A stretch of DNA of 64,000 nt from Streptococcus sp. oral taxon 056 str. F0418 (GTDB lineage: Bacteria; Bacillota; Bacilli; Lactobacillales; Streptococcaceae): contig NZ_AFQU01000001.1 of the NCBI RefSeq assembly GCF_000220065.1, forward strand, positions 434,001 through 498,000, read 5' to 3'. A model generated the notes under the pieces. That model ran no database searches. It saw only the letters and a list, made by a program, of their open reading frames with translations, and was not told where the DNA came from. Of this stretch, positions 36,223 to 46,997 are shown one piece after another. Positions within the stretch are counted from its first letter, which is position 1, and the number at the start of each line of letters is the position of its first letter. The translations under genes were made by a program, and so were the position numbers.

Positions 36223-36342
36223 ATTTATACAGCTATCGATTCCCTTCTATCTATCCCTCTACTTAGAAACCATCTTTCTAAATACAATCTTTATAAAAAA
36301 TGTGATAAAATAGAGACATCATTTAGAAAAAAAGGTATTAGG

Positions 36343-37803
36343 ATGTCTTCAAAAGTTATTGTTACAATTTTCGGTGCCAGTGGAGACTTAGCTAAACGCA
36401 AGCTCTATCCTTCGTTATTTAGATTATACAAGTCAGGAAATCTCTCCAAGCATTTTGCTGTGATCGGTACAGCACGCCGGCCTTGGAGCAAAGAATATTT
36501 TGAGTCTGTCGTCGTAGAATCTATCTCAGATTTAGCCGACAGCCCAGAACAAGCGCAAGAATTTGCCAGCCACTTTTACTATCAAAGCCATGATGTATCA
36601 GATACAGAGCATTATATTGAGCTACGTAAATTACAAAATAGGCTTAATGAAGAGTACCAAGCAGAGCACAATAAACTCTTCTTCCTCTCTATGGCTCCAC
36701 AATTTTTCGGTACCATTGCTAAGCATCTCAAATCAGAAAAGATTGTCGATGGCAAAGGTTTTGAACGCTTAATTGTTGAAAAACCTTTTGGGACTGACTT
36801 AGAAACCGCTAGCCAACTCAATAGTGACCTATTAGCAGCTTTTGATGAAGAGCAGATTTTCCGGATCGATCATTACCTTGGAAAGGAAATGATTCAAAAT
36901 ATCTTCGCCATTCGTTTTGCCAACCTGCTTTTTGAAAACATTTGGAATCGCAACTACATTGACAATGTTCAAATTACCTTTGCCGAAAAACTGGGCGTAG
37001 AAGAACGTGGCGGATACTATGACGAATCGGGTGCTCTTCGTGATATGGTTCAAAACCATACCTTACAGCTACTGTCACTCCTTGCTATGGACAAGCCAGA
37101 AAGCTTCACAAAAGACGCTATTCGAGCAGAAAAAATCAAAGTATTTGAACACTTGATCCAACCGAGTCAAGAGGATTTGAAGAAATACTTTATCAGAGGC
37201 CAATACAAGTCTGGTAAAGTCAATGGGAAAAAATATATATCCTATCGTAGTGAACCAAATGTTAATCCGGAATCAATGACTGAAACATTTGTCTCAGGTG
37301 CTTTCTTTATCGATAGCGATCGCTTCCGTGATGTTCCTTTCTTCTTCCGAACTGGTAAACGCCTAACCGAAAAAGGAACCCATGTCAACATTGTCTTTAA
37401 ACAAATGGACTCTATTTTTGGTCAATCATTAGCGCCAAATGTTTTGACGATCTATATCCAGCCGACAGAGGGCTTCTCGCTCAGTGTCAATGGAAAGGAA
37501 GTTGGGGAACTCTTTAACTTATCACCTATTTCTTTTGACTACCGTACAGATGCGACAGCTTCAGGTGCATCACCTGAACCGTATGAAAAATTAATCTTTG
37601 ATGTGCTCAACAATGACTCAACTAACTTTAGTCATTGGGATGAAGTGAAAGCTAGCTGGAAATTGATTGATCAAATCGAAGAACTCTGGAGACATAATCA
37701 AGTACCACTTCATGAATACGCAGCTGGTACAATGGGACCTACGGCTTCTGATGAATTATTATCTCAATTTGGAGCGAAGTGGCAGTGGAACCCTCATAAT
37801 TAA
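36343..37803 (+). CDS. zwf: Glucose-6-phosphate 1-dehydrogenase
   Basis: Zwf oxidises glucose-6-phosphate with NADP, the entry to the oxidative pentose phosphate pathway. The 486-residue protein has the Rossmann motif FGASGDLAKRKLYPSLFRL at its start and the active-site segment RIDHYLGKEMIQN (about residue 178) with the catalytic histidine. The start MSSKVIV follows AAAGGTATTAGG; an in-frame extension into the terminator upstream is rejected. The 178-bp repeat follows its stop. Confidence 0.97.
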   Translation: MSSKVIVTIFGASGDLAKRKLYPSLFRLYKSGNLSKHFAVIGTARRPWSKEYFESVVVESISDLADSPEQAQEFASHFYYQSHDVSDTEHYIELRKLQNRLNEEYQAEHNKLFFLSMAPQFFGTIAKHLKSEKIVDGKGFERLIVEKPFGTDLETASQLNSDLLAAFDEEQIFRIDHYLGKEMIQNIFAIRFANLLFENIWNRNYIDNVQITFAEKLGVEERGGYYDESGALRDMVQNHTLQLLSLLAMDKPESFTKDAIRAEKIKVFEHLIQPSQEDLKKYFIRGQYKSGKVNGKKYISYRSEPNVNPESMTETFVSGAFFIDSDRFRDVPFFFRTGKRLTEKGTHVNIVFKQMDSIFGQSLAPNVLTIYIQPTEGFSLSVNGKEVGELFNLSPISFDYRTDATASGASPEPYEKLIFDVLNNDSTNFSHWDEVKASWKLIDQIEELWRHNQVPLHEYAAGTMGPTASDELLSQFGAKWQWNPHN

Positions 37804-37812
37804 ATACAAAAA

Positions 37813-37990
37813 AAGAGAGTATGACAGAAATCGGTAATTCGTTAGAATTCGATTTCGTCGTCTCACCTCCGCACAGTTGAGTAGGGCTGTAAAAGCTGAT
37901 GGAATCAGCGTAGTAGAGCCCACTCAACCACTGCGTCTTGCTCGACAATCCAAAGACAATTGAGAGGCTAGGACTTTTGTCCCAGCCTCT
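37813..37990 (+). repeat. 178-bp structured dispersed repeat, copy 2
   Basis: The element begins AGAGAGTATGACAGAAATCG ten bases after the zwf stop and ends with the GAGGCTAGGACTTTTGTCCC-type hairpin. It has small differences from the other copies, for example TATGAC for TGGGAC, which breaks the first stem. It is oriented as the transcript of zwf. Confidence 0.9.
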
Positions 37991-38012
37991 TTTCAATATA
38001 CTTTAGACATAG

Positions 38013-38029
38013 AGGTGACTAGGTCACCT
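38013..38029. terminator. Palindromic terminator between zwf and ftsY
   Basis: AGGTGAC-TAG-GTCACCT is a perfect 7-bp stem followed on the plus strand by TTATTGCTTTT. It lies between convergent zwf and ftsY. Confidence 0.5.
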
Positions 38030-38123
38030 TTATTGCTTTTAAACTCCCAAGATAGATTCATCAACTATGTGGGTAGGAAGGCGAACACTTTTTGCTCAAA
38101 GTTCTTCCCACTTTTTAACATGA

Positions 38124-39668
38124 TTAAATCAATCCTTCTAAGAGACCTCTCATAAAGTCTTCAGAATTAAATTCGCCAATATCATCTATTTGCTCACCGA
38201 AGCCAATCAACTTGACAGGAATATCCAATTCTTGACGAATCGCTAAAACAACACCACCGCGCGCCGTTCCATCAATTTTTGTCAAAACGATTCCCGTCAC
38301 AGGGGTTATCTTTGAAAATTCTTTTGCTTGAACGAGGGCATTTTGCCCGGTTGAAGCATCAAGAGCTAGGAAAGTTTCATGAGGAGCATCTGGATTAACT
38401 CGCTTGATAATACGGCCTATTTTCTCCAATTCAGCCATGAGATTGTCTTTATTTTGCAGGCGACCAGCCGTATCAATCATCAAGATATCCACATTTTCTG
38501 CCTGAGCACGCTCCATCCCATCAAAAACAACACTAGCAGGATCACTCTTTTCTGGACCAGTTACGACTGGTACATCTACACGTCGTCCCCACTCAGCCAG
38601 CTGAGCTACTGCACCTGCCCGAAATGTATCTGCCGCAACCAGCATAACTTTCTTACCTTGTTTCTTATATTTATAGGCTAATTTCCCAATAGAAGTTGTT
38701 TTTCCTACTCCATTGACACCCACAAAAAGCATAACCGTCAGACCAGTTTGGAAATTTATTTTTTCATGATAACGCCCATCTTTTTCATAGATATCAACTA
38801 GCTTCTCGATAATGATCTTACGCAAAACTTCCGGATTTTTAGCATTCTCTATCCTAGCTTCGTAGCGCAACTCCTCTGTCAAATTAGAGGCTACTTGTAC
38901 ACCCACATCACTGGTAATCAAAAGCTCTTCTAAGTCTTCAAAGAAATCTTCATCCACTGAACGAAAATTAGCAAAGAAAGCATTTAGTCTAGCACCAAAC
39001 CCAGTCCGTGTTTTTTTCAAACTTCGGTCGTACTTCTCTTGAATCGATTCCGTCTGAGTTTTCTCTTGTTTTGGTTCATGAATCTCTAATTCTTCCTGTT
39101 TAGCAGGTTGAATTGATTCTGCATTCTTCAAAGGAAATGGAGCCGTAGCCTCATCTTTATCCGCTTCTGTGGTCTTCTTGTTTTGTTCTTCTACATTGCT
39201 ACATTCAGGATCAAAGCTTGCTACTTTTTGACTGAGATCTACTTGATTTCCTTCAGCAGTCGCTTCGTCTCTACAATAATTAGACTCTTCCAATTGTTCA
39301 GAGTGCTCTATATTTTCTGGTCTTTCTTCACTATTTTCGTTAGACGAAATAGGTTTCTCGTCTTCTTTTTGTTGAAATTCAGCACTTTTTGGATCAGATG
39401 TGAATACTTGAGATTTGTTCTCAATGACTTCATTCAAAACCTGATCTTCTGCTAAGCGCTCTTCTAGATCCTCGTAAAAGTCCTGTTTATTTTCCAACTC
39501 CAAGGATTGGGAACTTTCCTTTTGACTTTGCTCAAAAGACACGGTTGGTTGAGAATGGTCCTCAATTTCCACTTCTTCAAGTGCTTCTTTTACTTCTGGA
39601 GCTTGTGTATGAGCAACTTCTTCATTATTTTCCTTTTTTCTGCCAAAAAGGCGATCAAATAAGCCCAT
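38124..39668 (-). CDS. ftsY: Signal recognition particle receptor FtsY
   Basis: FtsY receives SRP-ribosome complexes at the membrane. The 514-residue protein has a very acidic, low-complexity N-terminal region (about residues 10-210, rich in E, Q, S), then the NG GTPase: GVNGVGKTTSIGKLAY, AADTFRAGAVAQL, IDTAGRLQNKDNLM and LTKIDGTARGG. The acidic region is longer than in E. coli and varies widely in streptococci. It is the last gene of rnc-smc-Cof-Cof-ftsY. Confidence 0.96.
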   Translation of the reverse strand: MGLFDRLFGRKKENNEEVAHTQAPEVKEALEEVEIEDHSQPTVSFEQSQKESSQSLELENKQDFYEDLEERLAEDQVLNEVIENKSQVFTSDPKSAEFQQKEDEKPISSNENSEERPENIEHSEQLEESNYCRDEATAEGNQVDLSQKVASFDPECSNVEEQNKKTTEADKDEATAPFPLKNAESIQPAKQEELEIHEPKQEKTQTESIQEKYDRSLKKTRTGFGARLNAFFANFRSVDEDFFEDLEELLITSDVGVQVASNLTEELRYEARIENAKNPEVLRKIIIEKLVDIYEKDGRYHEKINFQTGLTVMLFVGVNGVGKTTSIGKLAYKYKKQGKKVMLVAADTFRAGAVAQLAEWGRRVDVPVVTGPEKSDPASVVFDGMERAQAENVDILMIDTAGRLQNKDNLMAELEKIGRIIKRVNPDAPHETFLALDASTGQNALVQAKEFSKITPVTGIVLTKIDGTARGGVVLAIRQELDIPVKLIGFGEQIDDIGEFNSEDFMRGLLEGLI

Positions 39669-39686
39669 GAAAGGTCCTCCTCTTTT

Positions 39687-40496
39687 CTACAAAATATACG
39701 TTTCAATCGCCCAAGCGACTGCATCTTCATCGTTTGTCATAGGAGCTACAACATTTGCTACTTGTTTTATCGCTGCAGTAGCATTCCCCATCGCTACTCC
39801 TATACTAGACCACTCAAGCATGGAACGGTCATTTTCTTCATCCCCACAAGCCATGACTTGGTTTGCCTCAATACCAAGATGCTGTGTTAACTTAGCTAAT
39901 CCACTTGCCTTATGTACATGCTTAGGCGACCACTCAAGGAGCATATCCCGTGATTTAAATACTTCATATTGATCAAACAAATCTGGTGAAATCAATGGTA
40001 AGGCAGCATCAATACTCTCAGGAGCAGTTGCAGTCACACATTTATTATAAGTCTTTTGGTCAGATAATTCCTCAATCGATACACTCTGAAACTGCAAGTA
40101 AGGATTAAATTTTCTGTAAAGTGATGTCTGTGCGGAGGTTAATTGATAAACAAGGTCGTCACTGATAGCATCTAAGGGTAAATTCAAACGCTTTGTTTCT
40201 CTAAAAATACGCATTACATCCTCATGAGAAAAGACGATTTTATCCAAAATTTGCCCGGAATTGCGTTGCACCAACCCGCCATTAAACGTGATTGTATACT
40301 CATCTACTAGACCTGCTGTCCCCAACTCATCTAGCAAATACTCCATGGCTTTTAGCGGTCGTCCTGTTGTCAAAACAACCTTAACGCCTTTTGCACGAGC
40401 AGCAAAGATAGCTTCTCGATTGCGCAGAGAAATTTTCTTATCAGCATTCAGCAAGGTCCCGTCTAAATCCAGTGCAAGCAACTTTATATCAGTCAT
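39687..40496 (-). CDS. Cof-type HAD phosphatase
   Basis: This 269-residue protein belongs to the Cof/HAD-IIB family of phosphatases for sugar phosphates and cofactors. It shows motif I ALDLDGTLLNAD, motif II VVLTTGRPL, a C2-type cap, and motif IV MACGDEENDRSML. It overlaps the start of the preceding HAD gene by four bases. Its substrate is unknown. Its position between smc and ftsY is conserved in streptococci. Confidence 0.92.
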   Translation of the reverse strand: MTDIKLLALDLDGTLLNADKKISLRNREAIFAARAKGVKVVLTTGRPLKAMEYLLDELGTAGLVDEYTITFNGGLVQRNSGQILDKIVFSHEDVMRIFRETKRLNLPLDAISDDLVYQLTSAQTSLYRKFNPYLQFQSVSIEELSDQKTYNKCVTATAPESIDAALPLISPDLFDQYEVFKSRDMLLEWSPKHVHKASGLAKLTQHLGIEANQVMACGDEENDRSMLEWSSIGVAMGNATAAIKQVANVVAPMTNDEDAVAWAIETYIL

Positions 40497-41290
40497 ACTA
40501 ATTTCTCCATATAGTTGATAACTGACTGATCCGCATGCGATCCTATTACTTCCTTTGCTAAAGCCAAAATCTCAGGACGAGCATTCTCAGGGGCAATCGG
40601 ATGACCAACAACCTCCAGCATGTGAAGATCATTGAGATTGTCTCCAAAAGCCATCACCTGATCCATCGTCAAATTTAGCTTTTTCGCCAACTCTACTATT
40701 GCGACTCCCTTGTCAACATGATCCAGAACAATATCAATCGATTCATAACCAGTAGTCATTGCTTTAACACCTGGTACATGCTTATTCACCCAAGCTTCTC
40801 CTTGAGCAATAATAGCTGGATCAAAATTTGTCGTGAACTTAAAAATATCATCTGTAATATCTTCGAGACTGGCAACCTTTTGAATATTGGCATTATAATG
40901 AGCACTGATTGCTAAATAGTCAGGATCAACTGTTTCTAAAACATAACAACCCCGCTTTCCAGTCAATAAGAGTTTACTTGTATCAACAAAAGGTGACTGT
41001 TGTAATGTTTCAAAAACGCTTAGATAAAACTCTTTGTCCATTGTTGCTTCATAAAGATCTTGTCCGTGAAATTCAACGACGCTTCCATTTTCAGCAATAA
41101 AAATAATCTCATTACGTACTTCAGCAAAGAGATTTTCTAGCGACAAAAGTCCCCGTCCACTAGCTACTGCAAAGTAGATCCCTCTTTCCTTATATTTGAT
41201 TAGAAGACGTTTCAGACGTTCCATATCAAACTTTCCTTGTGCGTCTAAAAAAGTACCGTCCATATCGGTTGCCACTAATTTAATATCCAT
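40493..41290 (-). CDS. Cof-type HAD phosphatase
   Basis: This 265-residue protein is a second Cof/HAD-IIB phosphatase. It has VATDMDGTFLDAQG (motif I), FAVASGRGLLSL (motif II) and AFGDNLNDLHMLE (motif IV). It starts one base after the smc stop and overlaps the next HAD gene. The two paralogues differ widely, so the duplication is old. The substrate is unknown. Confidence 0.92.
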   Translation of the reverse strand: MDIKLVATDMDGTFLDAQGKFDMERLKRLLIKYKERGIYFAVASGRGLLSLENLFAEVRNEIIFIAENGSVVEFHGQDLYEATMDKEFYLSVFETLQQSPFVDTSKLLLTGKRGCYVLETVDPDYLAISAHYNANIQKVASLEDITDDIFKFTTNFDPAIIAQGEAWVNKHVPGVKAMTTGYESIDIVLDHVDKGVAIVELAKKLNLTMDQVMAFGDNLNDLHMLEVVGHPIAPENARPEILALAKEVIGSHADQSVINYMEKLV

Positions 41291-41291
41291 T

Positions 41292-44200
41292 TTACATACT
41301 CTCTAAATCTTTTAGTTTTACTGAAACAATCTTAGATACACCTGACTCCTGCATGGTCACACCATAGATAGAGTCTGCTGCTGACATGGTTCCTTTTCGA
41401 TGGGTCACCACGATAAATTGGCTTTCTTTGTCAAAGCGATTGAGATAATCTCCAAAACGCTTAACGTTAGCTTCATCCAAAGCTGCCTCTACCTCATCCA
41501 AAATAACAAATGGGATGGTCTTCACTCGGATGATAGAGAAAAGTAGCGCTAAAGCTGATAAGGCTTTTTCCCCACCACTCATGAGATTGAGTGACTGGAT
41601 TTTCTTACCTGGAGGCTGGACTGAAATCTCAACACCCGCAGTCAATAAGTCGCCTTCTGTCAAAATCAAATCCGCTGATCCACCACCAAACATCTGTTTG
41701 AAGGTCATTTTAAAGCTTTCACGGATAGCCTCAAAGGTTGATTTGAAGCGTTCTTTTACCTCATCATTCATTTCTTCAATAGTCGTTAGAAGAAGATTCT
41801 TAGCAGATAGGACATCATCTCGTTGTGTATTTAAGAAGTCTAAGCGATTTTTGACTTCATCAAACTGCTCGACTGCATCTAGATTAACTGGACCTAAAGC
41901 ACGGATAGCTTTCTCCAATTCTTTAAGGTGAGTCTCTGAAACCACTAAATCTTCTAAAATACGTGCTTGTTGACTGGCCTCATCAAAACTCATCTGGTAT
42001 TCTTCCGTAAGATTGGTCAAGAGTCGACGTAGAACATCTGTAAGCTTATCTTTTTCTGCCTCAGCCTTAGCTTGCTTACGAATCAGCTCTTCGTTTTGCT
42101 TACGAGCTTGCTCTAGATGACTAAGAATATCTTCTGACTGTCCTTCCAGATCTTCTAGTTCAAATTTCAAACGAATGAGTTTTTGGTTAAGCTCTACTTT
42201 CTCTTGATTTGCTTTTTCTAGTTGCGTTTCTAAAATAGAAAAATCTACTTTCTGAAGATTTGACTCTCTTTGCTCCATCAAGCTTTCTAGCATTTCTTTT
42301 TCTTTTATCAGAACGTTTTTTTCTTCTTTCAACCGTTCCAAATCATTTGTTTCAAAACGCTGGTGAGACGTCAGTTCAGTCTGAGACAATTTCAGTTCTG
42401 CCAATTGATTCGATAGCTTGTCAAAGCGCTCTTGAACTGCATCTTTGTTAGATTTCACTCGCTCAATTTCTTCAGTGACTTCTGTTTTTGTCTGCTCAAT
42501 CTCAGCCAAGCGACTTTGCAATTTCGTTCTTTCGCTGGTGATATCAATTCCAGATAAGCTTGCTAATTCCTGCTCTTGTAGGGCTTTCAAGCTACTAAGC
42601 TCTTCGACCCGCTTAGCAATTTGCTCATAAGCAAGACTGGCTTTTTGCTCTGTTAATCGAGCATTTTCGCCCTCCTCTTTGATTTTCTCCAACAGTTGCT
42701 TCGCTTGGCTTAGTTTGTTTTGTAAGATTTGCACTGACTCTTCTTGCTCTTTCAACTGCGCTTCTTTTTCTTTTATTTCAGCAAGAAGAACATCTAGTTC
42801 AGGTTTGATAAAAATCGTATTGTTATTTTTATTAGCACCACCAGCATAGGAGCCACCAGTCCGCAACTCTGTACCATCAAGTGTCACGATTCTGACTTGG
42901 TAACGCACCTTCTGAGCTGCTGAACGTGCATGATCTATCGTATCAAAAATAGCTGTTGTTCCAAGTAAATTTTGGAAAATCATCTCCAAGCTATCATCAT
43001 AGGTAACAAGCGATGAAGCCAATCCTAGAAAACCTGAGCTGGCTTCGATGGTTGTTCGATGATGATCTGCTAGTTGACGTGGTTTAATCGTTGTCAATGG
43101 TAAAAAAGTCGCTCGGCCTGCACGATTTTTCTTCAAAAAGTCAATGGCTCTAGTAGCTGCTGCTTCATCTTCTACGATGATATTCTGGCTACTAGCTCCT
43201 AGAGCTATCTCCAGTGCAGTCTGGTAATGCGGATCAAAACTTAGTTTTTCACTAACAGCTCCAACAATTCCGCCCAGACGATCTGACTCCTGCAAAATAC
43301 TTTTTACACCAGCGTAGAAATTACTGTGATTCTTAAGAATCGCTTCTAAACTAGCAGCACGTGCCTTTTTATTTTTTAAATCGTCCAACAAGTCAAACAT
43401 TGCTGACTGACGACCTTGATAAGCATTTTGCAACTCTTGTACTTGCTCTTCTTGCTCCTTGTAGCTAGCTAAAAGTTCTTTCAGCCTATTTCGAGCTATA
43501 TCCAATTCTTTCGAATGGCTAGCTTCTAATTTTTGGTTTTCCAGTAAATCTGCTTGTACTTTTTCAAAGTCAGCCTGTTTACTCTCATTTAGTTTCAGTT
43601 CATTAGCTTGTCGACTCTCTAAAGCAGTCAAATCATTCGATAAGTCTGCTTCTTCTTGCATCAGAGCGACATAGCGATCCCGTAAATGCTCGATCAATTG
43701 GTCTGGATCATCCGAAAAATCAGCAATTTCAGCTTCTAATCGTGCCATCTCCTCTTGATTTTTAATCAATTTTTCAGAAATCTGAGTGAGACTCGCTGTC
43801 TTCGTTTGGCACTCTTGCTCAATCTGTTCCAATTTTTCTACCAAGCCAGCTAAGCGTGTCTCATTTTCCAGACGACTACTTGCCGCCTGACTTGACTCCA
43901 GCTTAGAAAGATCAATTTGGCGTTCTAAATCACTGATTAAACGAGTTAATTCTAGCAATTTGGCTTGATCATCTGCCAAGGTCTGATTAAGCTCATGGCG
44001 CTTGAATTTTAGGTCTTGATTTTCTTTTTCAAGCTCATCTCTTTTGCTGTAGTAAGTAGATAAGGCTTCCTGAATATCTACTAACTCCTTCTCCGCCTGA
44101 GTTAATTTTTCCTTATTGGCCGTCATTTGAGCAACCAAGACATCTAGGTAAAGTTCTCGTCTTTCTTGATCTAATTCCAGAAAACGCTTGGCAGTTTGCG

Positions 44201-44825
44201 CCTGCTTTTCTAAAGGTTTAATTTGGCCATCTAATTCAAAGATAATATCCTCTAAGCGGTCCAAATTATCTTGTGTTTGCGCGAGTTTTCCTTCCGTTTC
44301 CTTACGGCGGGTCTTGTATTTAAGTACCCCAGCAGCCTCTTCAAAAATAGCACGGCGTTCCTCTGGTTTACTATTGAAAATTTCTTCAACCTTCCCTTGA
44401 GAAATAATAGAAAAAGAGTCTCTCCCTAATCCTGTATCCATAAAAAGATCATGAACATCACGCAGACGAACCTTTTTGCCATCTATCTTATACTCGCTAT
44501 CACCACTACGATAAATATGACGTTCTACCCTGATTTCTTTAGCAGCCTGTTTAATAAACTGATCACTATTATCCAGTACGACTGTAACAGAAGCATAATT
44601 AAGCGGTTTACGTGTCTCTGTCCCCGCAAAAATAACATCCGGCATCTTGCCCCCGCGTAGACTCTTGACACTAGATTCCCCCAGCGCCCAACGTAAACTT
44701 TCTGTAATATTTGACTTTCCAGAACCATTTGGACCAACAACTGCTGTCACTCCCTTGTCAAAAACAACTTTTGTCTTGTCCGCAAAAGACTTAAAGCCTT
44801 GAATTTCAATTTCTTTTAAATACAT
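41292..44825 (-). CDS. smc: Chromosome segregation protein SMC
   Basis: SMC forms the condensin ring with ScpA and ScpB. The 1177-residue protein has an N-terminal ATPase half ([19 protein letters not shown], near residue 32), a long coiled coil, a hinge (about residues 500-680, with [11 protein letters not shown] and GGSYAGG), a second coiled coil, and the C-terminal half ([18 protein letters not shown] signature, [16 protein letters not shown]alker B). It overlaps the end of rnc by ten bases. Confidence 0.97.
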   Translation of the reverse strand: MYLKEIEIQGFKSFADKTKVVFDKGVTAVVGPNGSGKSNITESLRWALGESSVKSLRGGKMPDVIFAGTETRKPLNYASVTVVLDNSDQFIKQAAKEIRVERHIYRSGDSEYKIDGKKVRLRDVHDLFMDTGLGRDSFSIISQGKVEEIFNSKPEERRAIFEEAAGVLKYKTRRKETEGKLAQTQDNLDRLEDIIFELDGQIKPLEKQAQTAKRFLELDQERRELYLDVLVAQMTANKEKLTQAEKELVDIQEALSTYYSKRDELEKENQDLKFKRHELNQTLADDQAKLLELTRLISDLERQIDLSKLESSQAASSRLENETRLAGLVEKLEQIEQECQTKTASLTQISEKLIKNQEEMARLEAEIADFSDDPDQLIEHLRDRYVALMQEEADLSNDLTALESRQANELKLNESKQADFEKVQADLLENQKLEASHSKELDIARNRLKELLASYKEQEEQVQELQNAYQGRQSAMFDLLDDLKNKKARAASLEAILKNHSNFYAGVKSILQESDRLGGIVGAVSEKLSFDPHYQTALEIALGASSQNIIVEDEAAATRAIDFLKKNRAGRATFLPLTTIKPRQLADHHRTTIEASSGFLGLASSLVTYDDSLEMIFQNLLGTTAIFDTIDHARSAAQKVRYQVRIVTLDGTELRTGGSYAGGANKNNNTIFIKPELDVLLAEIKEKEAQLKEQEESVQILQNKLSQAKQLLEKIKEEGENARLTEQKASLAYEQIAKRVEELSSLKALQEQELASLSGIDITSERTKLQSRLAEIEQTKTEVTEEIERVKSNKDAVQERFDKLSNQLAELKLSQTELTSHQRFETNDLERLKEEKNVLIKEKEMLESLMEQRESNLQKVDFSILETQLEKANQEKVELNQKLIRLKFELEDLEGQSEDILSHLEQARKQNEELIRKQAKAEAEKDKLTDVLRRLLTNLTEEYQMSFDEASQQARILEDLVVSETHLKELEKAIRALGPVNLDAVEQFDEVKNRLDFLNTQRDDVLSAKNLLLTTIEEMNDEVKERFKSTFEAIRESFKMTFKQMFGGGSADLILTEGDLLTAGVEISVQPPGKKIQSLNLMSGGEKALSALALLFSIIRVKTIPFVILDEVEAALDEANVKRFGDYLNRFDKESQFIVVTHRKGTMSAADSIYGVTMQESGVSKIVSVKLKDLESM

Positions 44826-45514
44826 GTTTGACTTTCCTTTTCAAAGGCATTTTTAGCTGCTTCTTGCTCAGCTAACTTTTTAGAACGCCCTTGACCTCTT
44901 CCAACTAAACGTCCATCAACAGACACACTAATTTCAAAATTTTTGGCATGGGCAGGACCTGTTTCAGACACAACTTGATAAAGAATCTCCACATCACCAT
45001 TGGCTTGTAAGAGCTCTTGTAACTTCGTCTTGTAATCTGTCACCTGTTCAAAATCACCAGCTTCTACCTTTGGAATCATCGTCTGGTAAAGGAAGTCTCT
45101 TACAGCTTCTATCCCTTTATCTAAAAGCAAAGCTCCCAAGAAAGCTTCAAATAAATCGCCTAAAATCGTTTCACGATCTCGACCACCTGATTTTTCCTCT
45201 CCCTTACCTAGCTTGATAAATTTCTCAAATTGGCAATCACGTGTAAAACCAGCCAAACTTTCCTCACGAACAATCGTTGAACGTAGCTTGGTTAAATCCC
45301 CTTCTGGCTTCTTAGGATATTTTGCATACAAATACTCCGAGATAATTAATTGCAGAACAGCGTCTCCTAAAAATTCCAAGCGTTCATTGTGTGAAATTTT
45401 TAAGAGGCGATGTTCATTAGCGTAGCTGGTATGAGTAAATGCTGTTTCCAATAAGGAAATATCTGTAAAAACCAAGCCAAATCGTTCTAGCAAAAGAGCT
45501 TCTAATTTTTTCAT
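44816..45514 (-). CDS. rnc: Ribonuclease III
   Basis: RNase III cuts double-stranded RNA in rRNA precursors and mRNAs. The 232-residue protein has the signature [20 protein letters not shown] near residue 43, the second acidic site [15 protein letters not shown], and a C-terminal dsRNA-binding domain (from about 155; [19 protein letters not shown]). It leads the smc operon and has a leader of roughly 125 bases. Confidence 0.97.
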   Translation of the reverse strand: MKKLEALLLERFGLVFTDISLLETAFTHTSYANEHRLLKISHNERLEFLGDAVLQLIISEYLYAKYPKKPEGDLTKLRSTIVREESLAGFTRDCQFEKFIKLGKGEEKSGGRDRETILGDLFEAFLGALLLDKGIEAVRDFLYQTMIPKVEAGDFEQVTDYKTKLQELLQANGDVEILYQVVSETGPAHAKNFEISVSVDGRLVGRGQGRSKKLAEQEAAKNAFEKESQTCI

Positions 45515-45804
45515 AGCTTTTTAACTTGCACCTATACATCAAGTCACAAGTTTCATCCTTTCTAAAATGATTAGTCAATCAGTACAGAAGACCTTCTCTC
45601 TATTGAGCAAGATGAGTCTGTCTTTTTTAGACTGTACAGGTACTATTATATCAAAAAATCAGTATTCCTGTCCCATTTTTCCTGCCCTATAAAAGTAAAA
45701 AAGAAGCCGAAAGCAATGTCTCAACCTCATTTTTATCCTAAATTTTTGAAAAAGACAAATCTGCCAAACTAATACTAGTTTCAGCATTTCATTTCACAAT
45801 GACT
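45515..45804 (-). promoter_or_regulatory. rnc promoter and leader
   Basis: An extended -10 (TGATATAAT; 45650-45645) points to a leader of about 125 bases before rnc. In it GTACAG and CTGTAC (about 45580-45635) could pair to give a long stem, a possible target for RNase III itself. The remaining 150 bases hold no gene. A short GC patch around 45705 may end the upstream YbaN-like gene. Confidence 0.4.
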
Positions 45805-46161
45805 CTATTTATCTGGTATGACCTTAAATAAATAATAAGTAATAAAGATAGTCAAAGCAAAGAGTCCAAGTTTTACCCAAATAATTGGCGCCAAATAAAT
45901 CGAAATCCCCATCAAAATATAAATTGATACGATGACCTTTTTCTTTCGCTCCTTAGAGATTGAGCCCGTTTCTCGAAAATCAGCTACATAGATTTGATAC
46001 ATTTTTGTATGATAAAGCCAATCTTCAAAACGCTTAGAACTTCGAGAAAAACAAGCAATCGCTAAAAGCAAAAAGGGAGTCGTAGGCAATACCGGAAGTA
46101 CAATTCCTAAAACACCCATGCCTAAGGATAAGATTCCAATTATAAAGTAAATGAGGCGCAT
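45805..46161 (-). CDS. YbaN family (DUF454) membrane protein
   Basis: This 118-residue protein has three membrane segments (IIGILSLGMGVLGIVLPVLP at the start, two at the end) and the family motif LPVLPTTPFLLLAIACFSRSS (quoted in part: LPTTPFLLLA). The function is unknown. It sits 29 bases after vicX on the same strand and may be the last gene of the walRK operon. Confidence 0.88.
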   Translation of the reverse strand: MRLIYFIIGILSLGMGVLGIVLPVLPTTPFLLLAIACFSRSSKRFEDWLYHTKMYQIYVADFRETGSISKERKKKVIVSIYILMGISIYLAPIIWVKLGLFALTIFITYYLFKVIPDK

Positions 46162-46190
46162 ACAATCTCCTAGTTTATTTTTATCGATAA

Positions 46191-46997
46191 CTAAATGGAT
46201 GTCAACGGTGTAGCTGTATCAGGAGATGTGTCTAAAACTTGAAAATCATGATTCACTCCTAGATCAGCTTGAGCTAACTGATTAACCATGGTCATATGGG
46301 CTAGTTCCTTGATATTATTTTCCTTACTCAAGTGTCCCAGATAGATCTTCTTCGTTCGATTTCCTAAAGTCCGAATCATGGTTTCGGCTCCATCATCATT
46401 TGATAAATGTCCACGATCAGACATAATCCGCTGTTTTAAACTCCATGGATAAGCACCACTGCGCAAAATTTCCACATCATAGTTATTTTCAATTAAATAA
46501 CCATCAGCATTTTCAACGATTCCTGCCATGCGGTCACTAACATAACCTGTGTCAGTCAACAAGACAAAGCTTTTATTATCCTTCATAAATCGATAAAATT
46601 GTGGAGCTGCTGCATCATGGCTTACTCCAAAACTTTCTATATCCAAATCTCCAAAGGTCTTGACAGTCCCCATCTCAAAAATATGCTTTTGGCTAACATC
46701 AATTTGTCCTAAAGCAGCATCCATAGCTTGCCAAGTTTCCTCATTGGCGTAAATATCTAAATGATATTTACGAGCCAATACTCCAACACCATGGATATGA
46801 TCTTTGTGCTCGTGTGTAACAAAAATAGCATCCAAGTCTTCTGGTTTTCGATCAATTTCACATAACAGACTGGTAATTTTTTTCCCAGACAAGCCGGCAT
46901 CTACCAAGATCTTTTTTTGCGCCGTCTCTAAGTAAAAACAATTACCGCTTGATCCCGACGCTAAAATACTATATTTAAACCCTTCCTTAGTCATCAT
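46191..46997 (-). CDS. vicX: WalJ/VicX metallo-beta-lactamase fold protein
   Basis: This 268-residue protein is the third gene of the walRK (vicRK) operon in streptococci. It has SILASGSSGNCFYLE, the metal motif VTHEHKDHIHGVGVLAR (HxHxDH, near residue 62), VLLTDTGYVSD, and SNDDGAETM. It is thought to modulate WalRK output or act in DNA-end processing; the exact reaction is not settled. It overlaps the end of walK (AATGATGACTAA), with two adjacent ATGs as possible starts. Confidence 0.94.
   Translation of the reverse strand: MMTKEGFKYSILASGSSGNCFYLETAQKKILVDAGLSGKKITSLLCEIDRKPEDLDAIFVTHEHKDHIHGVGVLARKYHLDIYANEETWQAMDAALGQIDVSQKHIFEMGTVKTFGDLDIESFGVSHDAAAPQFYRFMKDNKSFVLLTDTGYVSDRMAGIVENADGYLIENNYDVEILRSGAYPWSLKQRIMSDRGHLSNDDGAETMIRTLGNRTKKIYLGHLSKENNIKELAHMTMVNQLAQADLGVNHDFQVLDTSPDTATPLTSI

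Noticed and set aside
36178..36342. N-terminal extension of zwf
   Set aside because: It would begin in the upstream terminator, and Zwf proteins start just before the Rossmann motif.
37739..37996. Minus-strand open frame over repeat copy 2
   Set aside because: It overlaps the end of zwf and the repeat and is a by-product of both.
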